The notes under the pieces were generated by a model. The model saw only the letters and a program-made list of their open reading frames with translations, made no database searches and had not been told where the DNA came from. This document shows, piece after piece, positions 24,165 through 34,727 of a DNA stretch of 64,000 nt (positions are counted from its first letter, which is position 1; every line of letters begins with the position of its first letter). The stretch comes from Chrysemys picta bellii (Eukaryota; Chordata; Testudines; Emydidae), in assembly GCF_011386835.1 (NCBI RefSeq), contig NC_088791.1:126394943-126458942 (forward strand), given 5' to 3'. Both the position numbers and the translations under genes were made by a program.

Positions 24165-24995
24165 ACCACTGAAGCAGGATTGCAGGGCAATATGCAGGAG
24201 TGGATGGTACATGTGTAATTTCAGCACACTCTCCAGCCTTTCAGGTAACTTTCAGCTATTCAGACACTGGTAGCCTAACATGGTGTCCAAATATACCTCA
24301 AACCCAACAAAGAATAAATACCAACTTCAGTGCAGGTAAAACAGAGGGGGAAATGGTAGGTAAAAGAAAACAAAGGGCAACTTTAAAGTTGTTTAGGTGT
24401 GGGCTTTCCAACGCTGTCATTTGGGGAGAAAGGGTTGTGGGTTTGGGTTTTTTCCTCCTTCTCATTAATCTGCTCTTCAGAAGTTTGGAGAGCTGCAGTT
24501 TCTTATTATGTACTCCTTCTGGAATTAACTCCTTGTGTGGGCTATCACATTAGGCAATAGATAGATGTCAAGAACAAGTTACAGGATGGCAAGGAGCCAA
24601 ACATTGGGGGTGTTATAATGGAGTATCTCTTATTAAGAGGGGAGTTTTGATTGTGTGCATCAGGAGGTGGTTTCTTTACATAAGGAGAAGCCTTGCAAAG
24701 AGCAACCTTCTAAAGAGAGAGCAGTGAATCACCAGCTTATTTAACTGCTTTCCTCACAAGAAGATATTGCACAAACTCTCCATATGCTTCATTGTGGCAC
24801 ACAGACCTTATGCTTCTTCACTGATTCTTACAGATCTGTGAAGTCAAAAACAAGCTAAGCAATCCAGCAACTAACTTCAACCTTTAAATAAACCAAATAA
24901 ACCAATAAATCTCCAGAGGGGTGCAAACTGAGTACTAAGTTGTCCTTTCAAGGTCCAGAATCTATCATCCAGCCTGCAAATCAGCTCTTGTATCA
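24165..24995. other. Non-coding stretch
   Basis: No gene or clear repeat seen; ordinary AT-rich DNA with chance frames. Confidence 0.45.
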
Positions 24996-25003
24996 TCTCT
25001 GAG

Positions 25004-25763
25004 TAGGGCACTACCAAATTCACGGTTCACTTTCGTCAATTTCAAGGTCATGGGATTTTTAAAATTGTAAATTTCATGATTTCAGCTACTTAAATCTGAA
25101 ATTTCACGGTGTTGTAATTGTAGGGGTCCTGACCCAAAAAGGAGTTGTGGGGAGTCAAATGGTTATTGTAGGGGGGGTTGCGGTACTGCTACCCTTACTT
25201 CTGCACTGATGCTAGTGGCGGCGCTGCCTTCAGAACTGGGTAGCTGGGGAACGGTGGCTGCTGGCTGGGAGCCCAGTTCTGAAGGCAGAACCACTGGCAG
25301 CAGCAGCACAGAAGTAAAGAGCATGGTATGGTATTGCCACCTTTACTTCTGTGCTGATGCCTGCAGAGCTGGGTCCTCAGTCAGCAGCTGCTACTCTCCA
25401 GCCACCCAGCTCTGAAGGCAGCAGTGAAGAAGTAAGGGTGGCATGGTCTGATATTGCCACCCTTACTTCTATGCTGAGGCTGGCAGAGCGCTGCCTTCAG
25501 GGCTGGGCATCCGGCCAATATCTGCCGCCCTCCAGTTGCCCAGCTCTGAAGGCAGCGCAGAAGTAAGGGTGGCAATACTACGACCCCCCCCCAAAAAAGA
25601 TAACCTTGTGACGCCCCTGCAAATCTTTTGGGTCAGGACCCCCAATATGAGAAACGCTGGTCTCCTCTATGAAATCTGTAAAGCATAGGGTAAAAGCACA
25701 CAAAAGACCAGATTTCACGGTCTGTGACCCGTTTTTCATGGCTGTGAATTTGGTAGGGCCCTA
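25004..25763. mobile_element. Non-autonomous hAT-like element (760 bp) with tandem core
   Basis: Terminal inverted repeats TAGGGCACTACCAAATTCAC and, from the right end, TAGGGCCCTACCAAATTCAC (19 of 20 match). Flanks TCTCTGAG (24996-25003) and TCTATGAG (25764-25771) form an 8-bp duplication with one mismatch. Inner sequence includes CATGGGATTTTTAAAATTG, TTTGGGTCAGGACCC and a GC-rich tandem core (25191-25575). No transposase gene. A related end fragment lies at 12325-12492. Confidence 0.85.
25191..25575. repeat. Three tandem units of about 120 bp, each bounded by an inverted motif
   Basis: Each unit opens with (A)CC(C/T)TTACTTCT and closes with GAAGTAA(G/A)(G/A)G near 25306-25319, 25427-25441 and 25558-25574. 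Inside, each holds CTGCCTTCAG/CTGAAGGCAG motifs in both orientations, so each unit could fold on itself. It forms the core of the hAT-like element at 25004-25763. Confidence 0.75.
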
Positions 25764-25944
25764 TCTATGAGGGGCCGCAGCAGTCAAGTTACTTTTCAAA
25801 ATAAGAGACTTACAAAATGTATCAAGTGTCCAAATCTCAAAATAGACCACCAGTCTCTCTGATCCTGGAAATCAGCATCCGGGATTACTTTCAAACTGAT
25901 CCAGTGAGTGAATGAAGAACTAGATTGAAATCCTCCCCCATGCC

Positions 25945-25945
<1 letters not shown>

Positions 25946-25992
<47 letters not shown>
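25946..25992 (+). repeat. (TG)n microsatellite
   Basis: An uninterrupted TG dinucleotide run of about 47 bases. Confidence 0.95.
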
Positions 25993-25994
<2 letters not shown>

Positions 25995-26522
25995 GTAAAA
26001 GGAGCATTACTATTGCAAATCTAAAAGAAATTGGGAGATTAAATTGCATAATTAGATTATACTATGTGAATATTTTAATGAATATGTGCAATTATTTCTA
26101 CGCATAGAGATCAATTGCTACTATTTCCATTGCTACCTATGTGTTTTCTAAAGCTGGTTACCTATAGAGCTCTGCAACTAGAGTAAAGAAGCATAGTCCA
26201 AGGTCTACAGCTCTTTAGTGAAATCTTTTTTTCCCCCTTTTATTCATTCATTAAGAAGAGAGATGAGAATGAAGCTGATAGCTCCCACTCCAGGGACACC
26301 AGGTACCATTTAATTGGCCAAAGACACAAATCCTCCCTTGTTCCAGATTTTGAAATATTCAACTGTCTTACAATGCAAGAGGACTATAAACAATCCTTAA
26401 AGGGACACCGTCAACACAATACTCATAGAAAAAATTCCTCAGCTGTTCAACTAATAGTATCATCAATTATTCAAGCTAAAAGTATTTTTGTAATCAAATT
26501 TACTTCTCACCATTTATAGAGT

Positions 26523-26835
26523 ATTGCCAGATCAAAGTTTTAAAAAATCATGAATCCCATAATAATCACGAGATTGATCTAGAAATCATAAGTCTGAAAA
26601 ATAACAAACATTGGGTTATTTTTATCTGTTTTTTGGGTTTTGAGCCTTTAGAGGTCACATTTTCAATTTTATTTCTGCAACCATGAAAGCTAGAAAGTTA
26701 CTTCATATTTATATATACACGCACACACAAATATGAGAAAGCTGAGCTTCTTACACAATCACAGGACTCCAGCAGCTGGAGCTTTAAGAAAAACATTAAA
26801 TATCATTAGATTTGGAAATTTGGAAACACTGCATT
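26523..26835. repeat. Dispersed repeat, copy A (ends TTGCCA-like)
   Basis: Shares a line-up of landmarks with 29155-29455: AAATCATGAATCCCATAATA near the left end, a TTGTTTTC/TTTTTATCTG centre, ATTTCTGCAACCATGAAAGC and the right-end CCAGCAGCTGGAGCTTTAAG. The left end (GTATTGCCAG) and the right end of the other copy (ACTGGCAACAT) look like short TTGCCA terminal inverted repeats. Probably an old non-autonomous DNA element. Confidence 0.6.
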
Positions 26836-27289
26836 AACTGTCTGCATTTCAGACTAGGCAACTGGTGAGTTTCTCTTTATATAGCATGCAAAATTATATA
26901 CATTTGATTGATTCCATCTATCCCCACCTTTTGTGTGCCACCTGTTGTCTCAGGTCCTGATCCTTGAAAGCCTTGGGGCTCAGTTCTCCAGTGCTCATGT
27001 GAATGGAAACATTGAACAGATCCTCAGATAGTATCAATCGTCATAGCTCCACTGAAGTCACTCTGGCTCAGTGTGGCTACTCACGTGTGTTTAAAGAACT
27101 GAGCATGAAAGCTAAGGACTGAATAAAGTTATGCACGCAAGTAGGTATTTGCCTTAAATAGAGCTGTGACAATTTACACCAGTCAAGGATCTGGCCCACA
27201 CATGCCACTGGAACTATTCATGGTTTTAAGCCTGCACCCCAGCAATGGTTGCAGGATTGGACTCTAACACTTCATGTCAGAGACTGCAT

Positions 27290-27400
27290 CTTCACATCTG
27301 TTTGTACAGTGCCTAGCACAGTGAGGCCTCAATTGTGACTGGGATCTCTGAGGATTACTACAATATAAAGAAAATAGTAAATAAATACTACTTCATTACC
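27290..27400 (+). repeat. SINE tail fragment (MIR/CORE-like)
   Basis: TTTGTACAGTGCCTAGCACA, GTGAGGCCTCAATTGTGACT and GGGATCTCTGAGGATTACTA resemble the 3' part of a CORE-SINE. A related tail (GGGGCCTCTTGGTGCTACTG, TAATATAAAT) ends the copy at 54295-54555. Confidence 0.6.
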
Positions 27401-27404
27401 AATA

Positions 27405-29150
27405 AACAAGAGTCCAATTTACTTCCTTGTTGTCACACTTCCATGCAGTGCTGTTGTGTTTGGGCTTCCAGCAACTCTGGGAATGTACAGGCATGTTGGA
27501 TTTGCTTTTTTGTTTTTTGTTTTTTTAATTTTTATTGACATGTTTTAAAAGAAAACATCAAGAAAAACATATCTATTCATGTTAAGTTTTGTTAATTTCT
27601 GTTACACTTAGTTCTTTTAAATCCCAAAACTAGTTGTCTGTTTAAAACATTTGAAAACTAAAGCAGAGGAGTAAATTGATAAACATTAACAAAATCTGCA
27701 ACAATAGAAGAAATGTGAGCAATAATGACCTTTTGTTTCTAGACATATTATGTTCCCAGATTTAATCCTTCACAATTTGCTGCTAAGGGTTTGATTTTGC
27801 TAGTCACAGACTATTTTAAAAGTGTATCAGCTCAAGAAGAATAGCATAAAACATTTTATTTAAAAAAAACACAACTCTCTCTTTTCAAGAAACAGCCAAA
27901 TGCCAGTGTAAAGATTCAGGAACCATTGAGAAATAAAATGGATTTCTCCATAAAGAGCTAGTCCATATAGCCCACAGCTAATACACACGCATACACAGTT
28001 TTATTAAAAGAGCATCTTGACTGCACTCTCTCTCCCCTTTAATGATTGGTCTCTAATGATATCTTTTACATATCCGTGCTGCTATGCAATAAACTTTGCA
28101 CAAACTAAAAGGGCAGGGGAAAACTGAACTATCTTTTAAATAGCAGCAAGTCCCACTATAGTGTCTTGTTTCTTCTTCTGTTTTTTCCCCTCCCTTCATT
28201 TTCCTTTTTTCCCCTTTCTGCCCACCTGATCCTTTTTAAAGGTTGTGGGACAGATTCATCAATATGCTCCGCAAAGCTGTAGGGGCATATTGGTGAATCT
28301 TGACCTGCCAGTGGAACAGAGCTGGATGCATCTCTTTCTGGAATCAGTGGATGCCACTCCATCCATTTGCCAGGGAGGCCCACCAGAGAGTCACATCTTG
28401 CCAGACTATGCTCTAGGGACCTAAACTCTAACTGGTTACATGGCACCACATCACTCTGCCAAAAGATCTTCAAGTCACCCCACAGACTGGTGTTTAATAA
28501 TGTATATATAGGCTGGTGTGTGATAGGTGGAGGCACTTAAAGTTTCTGGGTTGATAATATTTTGGGTCCTATATACTTCCCCCGCCTTTGGATACCTGGC
28601 TAAGGTGCACAATGACATAATAAGAGGGTTTACTCCTGAGCTCTAAAAGGTGGCAGCTCCACCATGCTTTCATCATCTACTTCTACTTTTCATCCTCCTT
28701 GAAACCTAAAATGGAATGGTTTCTTTGCTGGGGGGTTGCTGCTGGTTCATTGGGCCCAGCTTTTACTAAAATTGTTGAATTGCCTTATGTACAGTGTCTA
28801 ATTCTTTTGTTTTGGGTAATGGGTGCTTAAAACTAGATATAAAAGAAATGTATTATTTTTAAACCAAAGCTTCACAGTTTTTTGCTGTCCAAACCTCTGC
28901 TTTGGGAGCACACAATAAGATCATTTGATGGTTTCCTCCCATGATCCTATTCTAAAAGCTTGAGAGGAAAAGCAGAAGCACTGTACACATGACTAAATAC
29001 ATCAAACTAGGCTGTAGAGCAGAATTGGAAAATGGAAAACTCAGCAGGACCAATCAAGAGGCTTTCCTTTATCTCTGAGGACTTAACCATTTAATAAGAG
29101 ATTTGGCTATATGGTTATCTCTGCTTCCCAGCAATAATAAATTCTCCAAA
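27405..29150. other. Non-coding stretch with one hairpin
   Basis: No gene seen. The minus-strand 126-codon frame at 28156-28536 has a Lys/Arg-rich end caused by a polypyrimidine run and no recognisable domain. An imperfect hairpin lies at 28252-28300. Confidence 0.45.
28252..28300. repeat. Imperfect inverted repeat, 16-bp arms
   Basis: Arms AGATTCATCAATATGC (28252-28267) and GCATATTGGTGAATCT (28285-28300) match at 15 of 16 positions around a 17-base loop. Confidence 0.7.
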
Positions 29151-29154
29151 TATA

Positions 29155-29455
29155 GTGCCGACCATCAGAAGATATCAGAAGATTGGCTTTAAAATCATGG
29201 GATTAAAAAAATAATCCAATAAATTTGGGGTGCTTATTGTTTTCTTTCTGGTTTCTGAGGCTCCAGGCTGCATTTGCTTCACATTTCAAGCTTTTCTCCA
29301 CACCATGACACCTAGAAACTTACTTATTTTTGTGAAAATGAAAGCAGAAGATTCTCATGCAATCTCTTGATTCCAGCAGCTGGACTTTAAAAAAAACCCC
29401 AAGCTACCAAACATTACAAGACTTGTGATAAAATCATGAGAACTGGCAACATTAG
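29155..29455. repeat. Dispersed repeat, copy B
   Basis: Second copy of the repeat at 26523-26835, same orientation: ATCATGGGATTAAAAAAATA, TTGTTTTCTTTCTGG, CTCCACACCATGACACCTAG, CAATCTCTTGATTCCAGCAG, CTGGACTTTAA and the right end AAAATCATGAGAACTGGCAA. Roughly two-thirds similar by eye, so both copies are old. Confidence 0.6.
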
Positions 29456-29756
29456 TTAGCCACAAGATACCCAGAACTATAAAATATTAAATTCATTATG
29501 GTGGTGAAAATACCACTAAGTAGGGCCTATCAAAAACAGGTATGGCTTAACAGAAATAGTAATCTTTATAAAGCACCACAAATTCTGAAAAGACTGTTGA
29601 TGAGTCTTTGTGATTATAATGAAGCAATTGTGATATACAATTCATAACTCAGTGGTATATTCTCCTTTTGTTCCACGCATAGAACCTGCCATGGACGTTA
29701 ATGGGAGCTTTGTGCTTGGTGTCACAGAGTTAGTATTGAAGGATTGATTGTGACTT

Positions 29757-29920
29757 AAGGTATTGTATACAATTCAATTAAACACCCATGGCTGGCCCAG
29801 GTCAACTAACTTGAGCTCACAGGGTTCTGGTTGTAGGGCTGTAAAACTGTGATGTAGGTGTTTGAGGGGGACCCCTCCCGCCTTGTGGGGTCCCAGCCCA
29901 AGCCCAAATATCTACAGGGG
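29757..29920. repeat. Inverted-repeat (MITE-like) element, degenerate
   Basis: Shares CAATTAAACACCCATGGCTG, GCCCAGGTCA and a following GGGCTGT with the element at 31205-31328 (CAATTAAACACCTGTGGCAG, GCCCGTGCCA). It extends further to a GGGGACCCCTCCCGCC / GTGGGGTCCC inverted centre. Ends are eroded. Confidence 0.55.
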
Positions 29921-29953
29921 GCGCTAAAGGGCAGACATGCCCTACAACTAAGC

Positions 29954-30855
29954 CAGTGGTTCCCAAACTGGGGGTTCGTGAAATATTACAGGTGATTCTC
30001 GGGAAAAAAGTCCCTAATGGCGGACAGAGCTGTCCCTAGGGGCCCCCAGGCAGCAAGGGGCCAGCAGTTCGGAACCCCTGGACTTCCAAGACCTAAGAGG
30101 ATCAAAGCAAGCATATCTATCACACTGAGGACATTTAAACTTCAAGACTCCTTATAAGAAATGGAAAGGGAGGTGGATATTTTTTGCTGTTTTTAAAATT
30201 AAATAGGCAGCTAGTATTGTTTTTAAAATTATTATGACGAACAAGTTTAAGCTTTGTTGTAACGTGTGTTGTTTCTCTGAACTGCTTAAGACCTGAATGC
30301 TTGTGTAGGTGGAACTCTTGGAGTTGGCTTCTTAAATATCTTCATGCTGTTTCACATCTGATACTTCTTGATGAAACATAGGAGCCTTGTCTTATAATAG
30401 GCTTATTCAAAGCGATACAAGCTACGAAAGTGAGATCTTGGAAGAGTGTTGCCATTTTCATAAATGTAATCAAAATACTATAATGATAAATGAGAACATA
30501 AGAATGGCACTACTGGGTCAGACCAAGGGTCCATCTAGCTCAGTATCCTGTCTTCCGACAGTGGCCAGTGCCAGGTGCCCCAGAGGGAATGAACAGAACA
30601 GGTAATCATCAAGTGATCAATCCCCTTTCACTCATTCCCAGCTTCTGGCAAACAGAGGCCAGGGACACTTAATAATAAATAGTGTGTAATAAGCATGTCA
30701 TAAAACAAATTTTATATTTCCAAGATCACTGCTTTTATAATTTATATCAGGTAAACGAGACAATCCCTGGAAATATTCATTTTTAGGAAGGGGTTTGCAA
30801 GACTTGACATTTTAGTGAAAGGGGTTCATAGGTTGTTAAAGTTTGGGAACCACTG
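29954..30855. mobile_element. hAT element (902 bp), non-autonomous, carrying a nested CR1 tail
   Basis: Terminal inverted repeats CAGTGGTTCCCAAACT at the left and the same 16 bases, read from the right end, match exactly. Flanks AACTAAGC (29946-29953) and AACTAAAC (30856-30863) are an 8-bp duplication with one difference. The body is AT-rich with a small GC-rich block near the left end, unlike the C-rich hAT elements elsewhere. A CR1-type fragment (30492-30670) inserted later. No transposase frame survives. Confidence 0.9.
30492..30670 (-). mobile_element. CR1-type LINE 3' end nested in a hAT element
   Basis: GAGAACATAAGAATGGCACT, ACTGGGTCAGACCAAGGGTC, CATCTAGCTCAGTATCCTGT, CTTCCGACAGTGGCCAGTGC and TTCTGGCAAACAGAGGCCAG form a repeat very abundant in turtle genomes and structured like a CR1 3' end in antisense. 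Flanks AATGATAAAT (30482-30491) and AATAATAAAT (30671-30680) look like a target duplication with one mismatch. Confidence 0.75.
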
Positions 30856-30869
30856 AACTAAACCAAACT

Positions 30870-31200
30870 GTGTTTATAGTGTTGTCATGATCAGAAAAAG
30901 TGACTAGACAAAAACAGTGCCTTCTTAATCAAAAAAATCTACCCTCTAGGTGCATTTAGAGTACAACACGATTACTTTACTTCAAATATAAGCATTGCCT
31001 ACTCTTTATTCCTCTTAGTTCTGCAGAACCAATACAGCTGGGGAGTTTAAGTTTGTGCTGAAGCTCTTATCCAGGTTCCAAATGTAGAAGCGTTATTGTG
31101 GCTGATATGTGAGCCATCTTCATTTTCAGAAAGAAGGATGTATTTGAGGGTGCTGGCAGTTAGGAAAAACCTCTTTTCAACTGCAAACTGAGCAGATTTG
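30870..31200. other. Non-coding stretch
   Basis: No gene or clear repeat seen. Confidence 0.4.
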
Positions 31201-31204
31201 ATCT

Positions 31205-31328
31205 TGAGTCCCTGAGGCTGTATTTACACTGCAATTAAACACCTGTGGCAGGCCCGTGCCAGCAGATTTGGGCTTGCGAGGCTCAGGCTATGGGGCTGTT
31301 GAATTGCAGTGTAGACATACTCTGAGAG
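31205..31328. mobile_element. MITE with GTCTACACTGCAATT termini
   Basis: The left end (CTGAGGCTGTATTTACACTG, CAATTAAACACC) and the right end read in reverse (CTCAGAGTATGTCTACACTG, CAATTCAACAGCC) are inverted repeats of about 30 bases. The middle holds GGCCCGTGCCAGCAGATTTG and GGCTTGCGAGGCTCAGGC. No coding capacity. Family relatives are at 29757. Confidence 0.75.
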
Positions 31329-31329
31329 A

Positions 31330-31925
31330 CAATATGCGCGGAACTTCAAGAGATAATTTTTACAGGATCACTTTTTAGAAAGAAAATGCTCCATTCCACT
31401 CTTGGTTCCCTTGTGCTCTTGGACAGGAAGAGGAGGAGGATGGGTACAATACTGGTTGATGAAGGAGGAGGGAAAAAACAAATACCAAGAGTCAACAAGA
31501 AAACAGCTGCACTATTCTGAAAAGGATTGTACTAGGAAGGAGGATCAAGACCAACCAAAATAAATCAGTGAAGGAGTAAGAATTTTACAGAAAACTGTCT
31601 TATTCTTTTTGGCATCTCATGCCATATCCTTCCTACATTCAAATGCCGGAATTATCTATATTTTGTCTCATTGATCTCTGTGCTGATTTTAGCTCAGATT
31701 GAGTGAAGAGGAAAGAAAAAGCAAGCAAAGGAGTCTGGTGGGATGAAGAAAGAAAAGGGGCCACCTGTAACGAAATGGATGCTTTGCTTTCTGTACCCTG
31801 AAGAAATTGGAATCGACCACACTGTGAATCATTCTCTGAGAATGTGCAGTCTGAGTTGAGACTGAGATAAAGAGACCAGCTTGGCAAAAGCTTAGGAGAT
31901 ATCCCTCTGTTTTTTTGTCGACCCA
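31330..31925. other. Purine-rich non-coding stretch
   Basis: No gene seen; GGAAGAGGAGGAGG-type purine runs, and chance frames only. Confidence 0.4.
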
Positions 31926-31929
31926 CTCA

Positions 31930-32460
31930 GGTATGGCCCTGATGGTCCTCTGTCATAAAGGAGGGGCCAGAGGGCCAACATGAAATGAGTGGTGTTGCGA
32001 TCCCCATGCACCAGGTCACATCACTTATCAATTCTGGCCCTGCTGGTCCCCCATCATGCCTTAGGGGCCCTGGAGCCAAACCTGAGGGGGCACAGTTGTG
32101 GGTGGAGTGGCCAGCATTGCTGTTCCTGGCTGCTGCCATAGGGCCAGCTCCTGCTCTGGGCTCCCTCCTGGGGGCCTGCCAGGCCTCATCCTGCATCCAG
32201 TAGCCTATGTCCCCTTTCAGGGATGCGTAGTGACATTGCACCTGGGCAGGTCAGGCTGGGTGGTAGGGAATAAACATGGCATGGACTCAGCAGGCGAGGT
32301 GCTGGGGGGTCAGCAGCTGCAGTGGAGATGGCCCCAAAGGGATAGACACCATGTACCATGGAAAAATTTTCTGAGGTGCCCCTGCTTTGCATGGTCTCTC
32401 TTTGCTTCTGGTAGTAGTAGAAGGCAGAAACTTAGTATCTTATTTTGTCTACATGGGTCA
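31930..32460. repeat. GC-rich block of unknown origin
   Basis: An abrupt GC-rich block in AT-rich surroundings. It repeats related phrases: TGGCCCTGATGGTCCTCTGT and TGGCCCTGCTGGTCCCCCAT are followed respectively by CATAAAGGAGGGGCC and CATGCCTTAGGGGCC. That suggests an internal duplication of about 110 bp. It may be part of an unrecognised transposon; no ends or coding domain found. Confidence 0.4.
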
Positions 32461-32487
32461 TGAACTCTGACAAGTAAACTTTTAGTA

Positions 32488-32664
32488 CAGCAGACACTCA
32501 TAAGTAGCAACATATCGGTGTCCTTTTGCTATATTGCTCCTAAGCGGCCGTTGCTGTTATGGGGAGTGTTGACAATTCACAGTAGGAAACGTGTTCCCAG
32601 GGGAAATGTTGCTCATAAGCAGTGGTTGCTCTTACAAAGTGTTGCTGCAAACAAGCGTCTCCTG
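32488..32664. mobile_element. Tc1/mariner-superfamily (Tigger-like) MITE, 177 bp
   Basis: Ends CAGCAGACACTCATAAG and, from the right, CAGGAGACGCTTGTTTG lie between TA dinucleotides at 32486-32487 and 32665-32666. Inside, ATAAGTAGCAACAT, CTCCTAAGCGGCC and CTCATAAGCAGTGG repeat the same theme. Shape and ends resemble the 184-bp element at 15535 but the sequences differ, so this is a second family. Confidence 0.6.
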
Positions 32665-32669
32665 TACAG

Positions 32670-33945
32670 CTGCTATGTCTTAAGATCCTTCTTTGTCTAA
32701 ATTGGGATTAAGTAACATAGTGAAGGAAATTTCTTAACTATACAATAAGAGGTAACATTTCATGTGCCAGCTCCACCTTTCACAACTCTTAATTTTGCTA
32801 GGCAAGTCCATGCTACATCTGACTTTGATAAAGTGCCAACAACACTGTCAAGAAACCAATAGCCCCTGCCATTTATACAGGTGACATTTAAACAAATTAA
32901 ATCATTGCAAGGAAATACTGAACTTCTACAGAATTGTCAGGTTGTAATCAATTAAAGCACTTAGTAGGTCTCATCCTCGTATAGGGCCTAATCCTGCTCC
33001 CACTGAAGTCTACAGAGTTTTGCACTGACTGCAACTGGATAGGGACTGAAATAGTTCCTTTTTTGTACCTGTAATCCTCTACCATGTGATCATCCAAAGG
33101 GCATTAGACAGAGCTGACAACTACTTCGCACCATGGCAGCTGGAATTGCAATGTCCCATCTCTGCTGATGTTTACGTTCGACAGTACAGGACTCGTCTTT
33201 ACGTCATTCAAAATGGAAGTTTGTAAAGCTAATACATATGCCAGTATGAGTTTAGTTCTATTGTTGGAGTTTATAGTGGATTTATTATTTCAGTGCTGCA
33301 ATTTGTGTGTGTGTGTGCGTGTGTGTGTGTGTGTGCGTGTAAGATTTAGCTGAATCAACAAAATGGGCTCCAGAATAAAAGTGTACACACATGGTGCTAT
33401 TTAGGAATAGGAATTGTTCTCTAAATTCACACCCTACCTTAATCCGAATTAACTTTCAAGTACAGACAAGTCCAAACACTATAAACATGCATCATATAAT
33501 GGAATCATAGAGACAAATTTACATATGCTGACCTGGACCAGCCCACTATCTCTAGTTAGGACAAGGATGGTCTTTGTCTTATACATGCATATAGTGAGGT
33601 CTCATGATTGCATTGGGGCCTTTAGGCACAATATATTAGGTAATAACAACTCCTCCTCAAAGGATGTCTTTTCCCCAACTGATTTTCAAGTACTAATTTC
33701 TTCCTAAAGAATCTTCAATAATAGCATTAAAAGGATAAAGGATAGCTCCTTGAAACTGTAGTTGGGTTTTTTTGTTTTTAACATTGGGCTGATATTTTAA
33801 AAGTTAAAATACTGGTCTCTGGAGTAAAAAAAAGACTTCTAATGGCAATATTTTATATTTCTATAATATCCGTCATCCCAAAGGTTCCAAAAACACTTTA
33901 TAAACTACGGGCAAATTCTTGACATTCCTATTCTGTCAAAAAACC
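32670..33945. other. Non-coding stretch
   Basis: No gene seen. Copies of the dispersed motif (GGGCCTAATCCTGCTCCCAC, TGAAGTCTACAGAG) near 32990-33050, and a (TG)n run at 33305-33341. Confidence 0.5.
33305..33341 (+). repeat. (TG)n microsatellite with CG interruptions
   Basis: A TG run of about 37 bases broken twice by TGCG. Confidence 0.95.
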
Positions 33946-33950
33946 CCAAA

Positions 33951-34301
33951 ACAGTTACTCACTTCTCATAACTGTTGTTCTTCGAGATGTGTTATTCATG
34001 CCCATTCCAATCAGGTGTGTGCGCATGCACATGCACGGTGGCAGGAAGATTTTTCCCCTAGCAGCATGCGTTGGGCCAACCTGGGCGCCCCCTGGAGTCA
34101 TGCCTTCATGGGGCTCAATATATAGGACCCTGCTGACCTGCCACCCCTTCAGTTCCTTCTTGCCAGCTACTCCAACAGAGGGGTAGGAGGGTGGGTATTG
34201 GAATGGACATGAACAACACATCTCAAAGATCAGTTACAAGAAGTGAGTAACAGTTTTTTCTTCTTCGAGTGCTTGTTCATGTCCATTCCAATCAGGTGAC
34301 T
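33951..34301. repeat. DIRS 3' terminal repeat with internal complementary region
   Basis: The left end of the DIRS element. Bases 33953-34007 (GTTACTCACTTCTCATAACT...) reappear inverted at 34192-34253 (...AGTTACAAGAAGTGAGTAAC). Just beyond, 34262-34301 (TTCTTCGAGTGCTTGTTCAT) repeats the outer end of the right terminal repeat. A terminal repeat followed by a segment complementary to both outer ends is the arrangement known for DIRS elements, where the complementary region templates circle formation. Confidence 0.75.
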
Positions 34302-34313
34302 CTCAAGCCAAGT

Positions 34314-34727
34314 TCAGGAGGTGGAGTCGGAGCTGTCCACTGATTGGAGTACTGCTTGTCTGAAGGCCGTATCATCTCTCGCCTGCTGGGTAATCACATA
34401 ATGTGCAGCGAAAGTGTATATGGAGGACCACGTCGCCACTCTGCAGATTTCCTGGGTGGGAACCTGAGCCAGGAACGCTGTAGATGAAGCCTGTGTCCTG
34501 GTGGAGTGCGCAGTGATCGGAGATGCGGGAACACCTGCCAGGTCATAGCACTCACAGATACAGGACACTATCCATGACGAGATGTGTTGGGATGAAACTG
34601 GCTGACCTTTCATCCTGTCCGCCACTGCCATGAACAACTGTACTGATTTTCTGAACGGTTTCGTTCTCTCGATGTAAAAGGCCAGTGCCCTGCGGACATC
34701 CAGAGAGTGGAGTCTCTGCTCCCTGCC
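34314..34727 (-). pseudogene. DIRS tyrosine recombinase, C-terminal fragment
   Basis: The minus-strand frame reads L-H-S-L-D-V-R-R-A-L-A-F-Y at its start, then about 130 residues to a TAA/TAG-type end near 34314. It carries the tyrosine-recombinase box II: H-S-T-R (the HxxR motif), then A-T-W about 21 residues on, then F-A-A-H-Y-V with the presumed nucleophilic Tyr. The N-terminal domain and box I region are missing because of the deletion at about 34725. In the intact element the recombinase integrates the DNA circle without target duplication. The start is lost; the frame is one step off from the gag frame it abuts. Confidence 0.8.

Noticed and set aside
25191..25575. CRISPR-like array
   Set aside because: Units are long, similar throughout and without unique spacers; they form a transposon core.
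28156..28536. 126-codon minus-strand frame
   Set aside because: No domain, basic C-terminal end due to a pyrimidine tract, no splice or initiation support.
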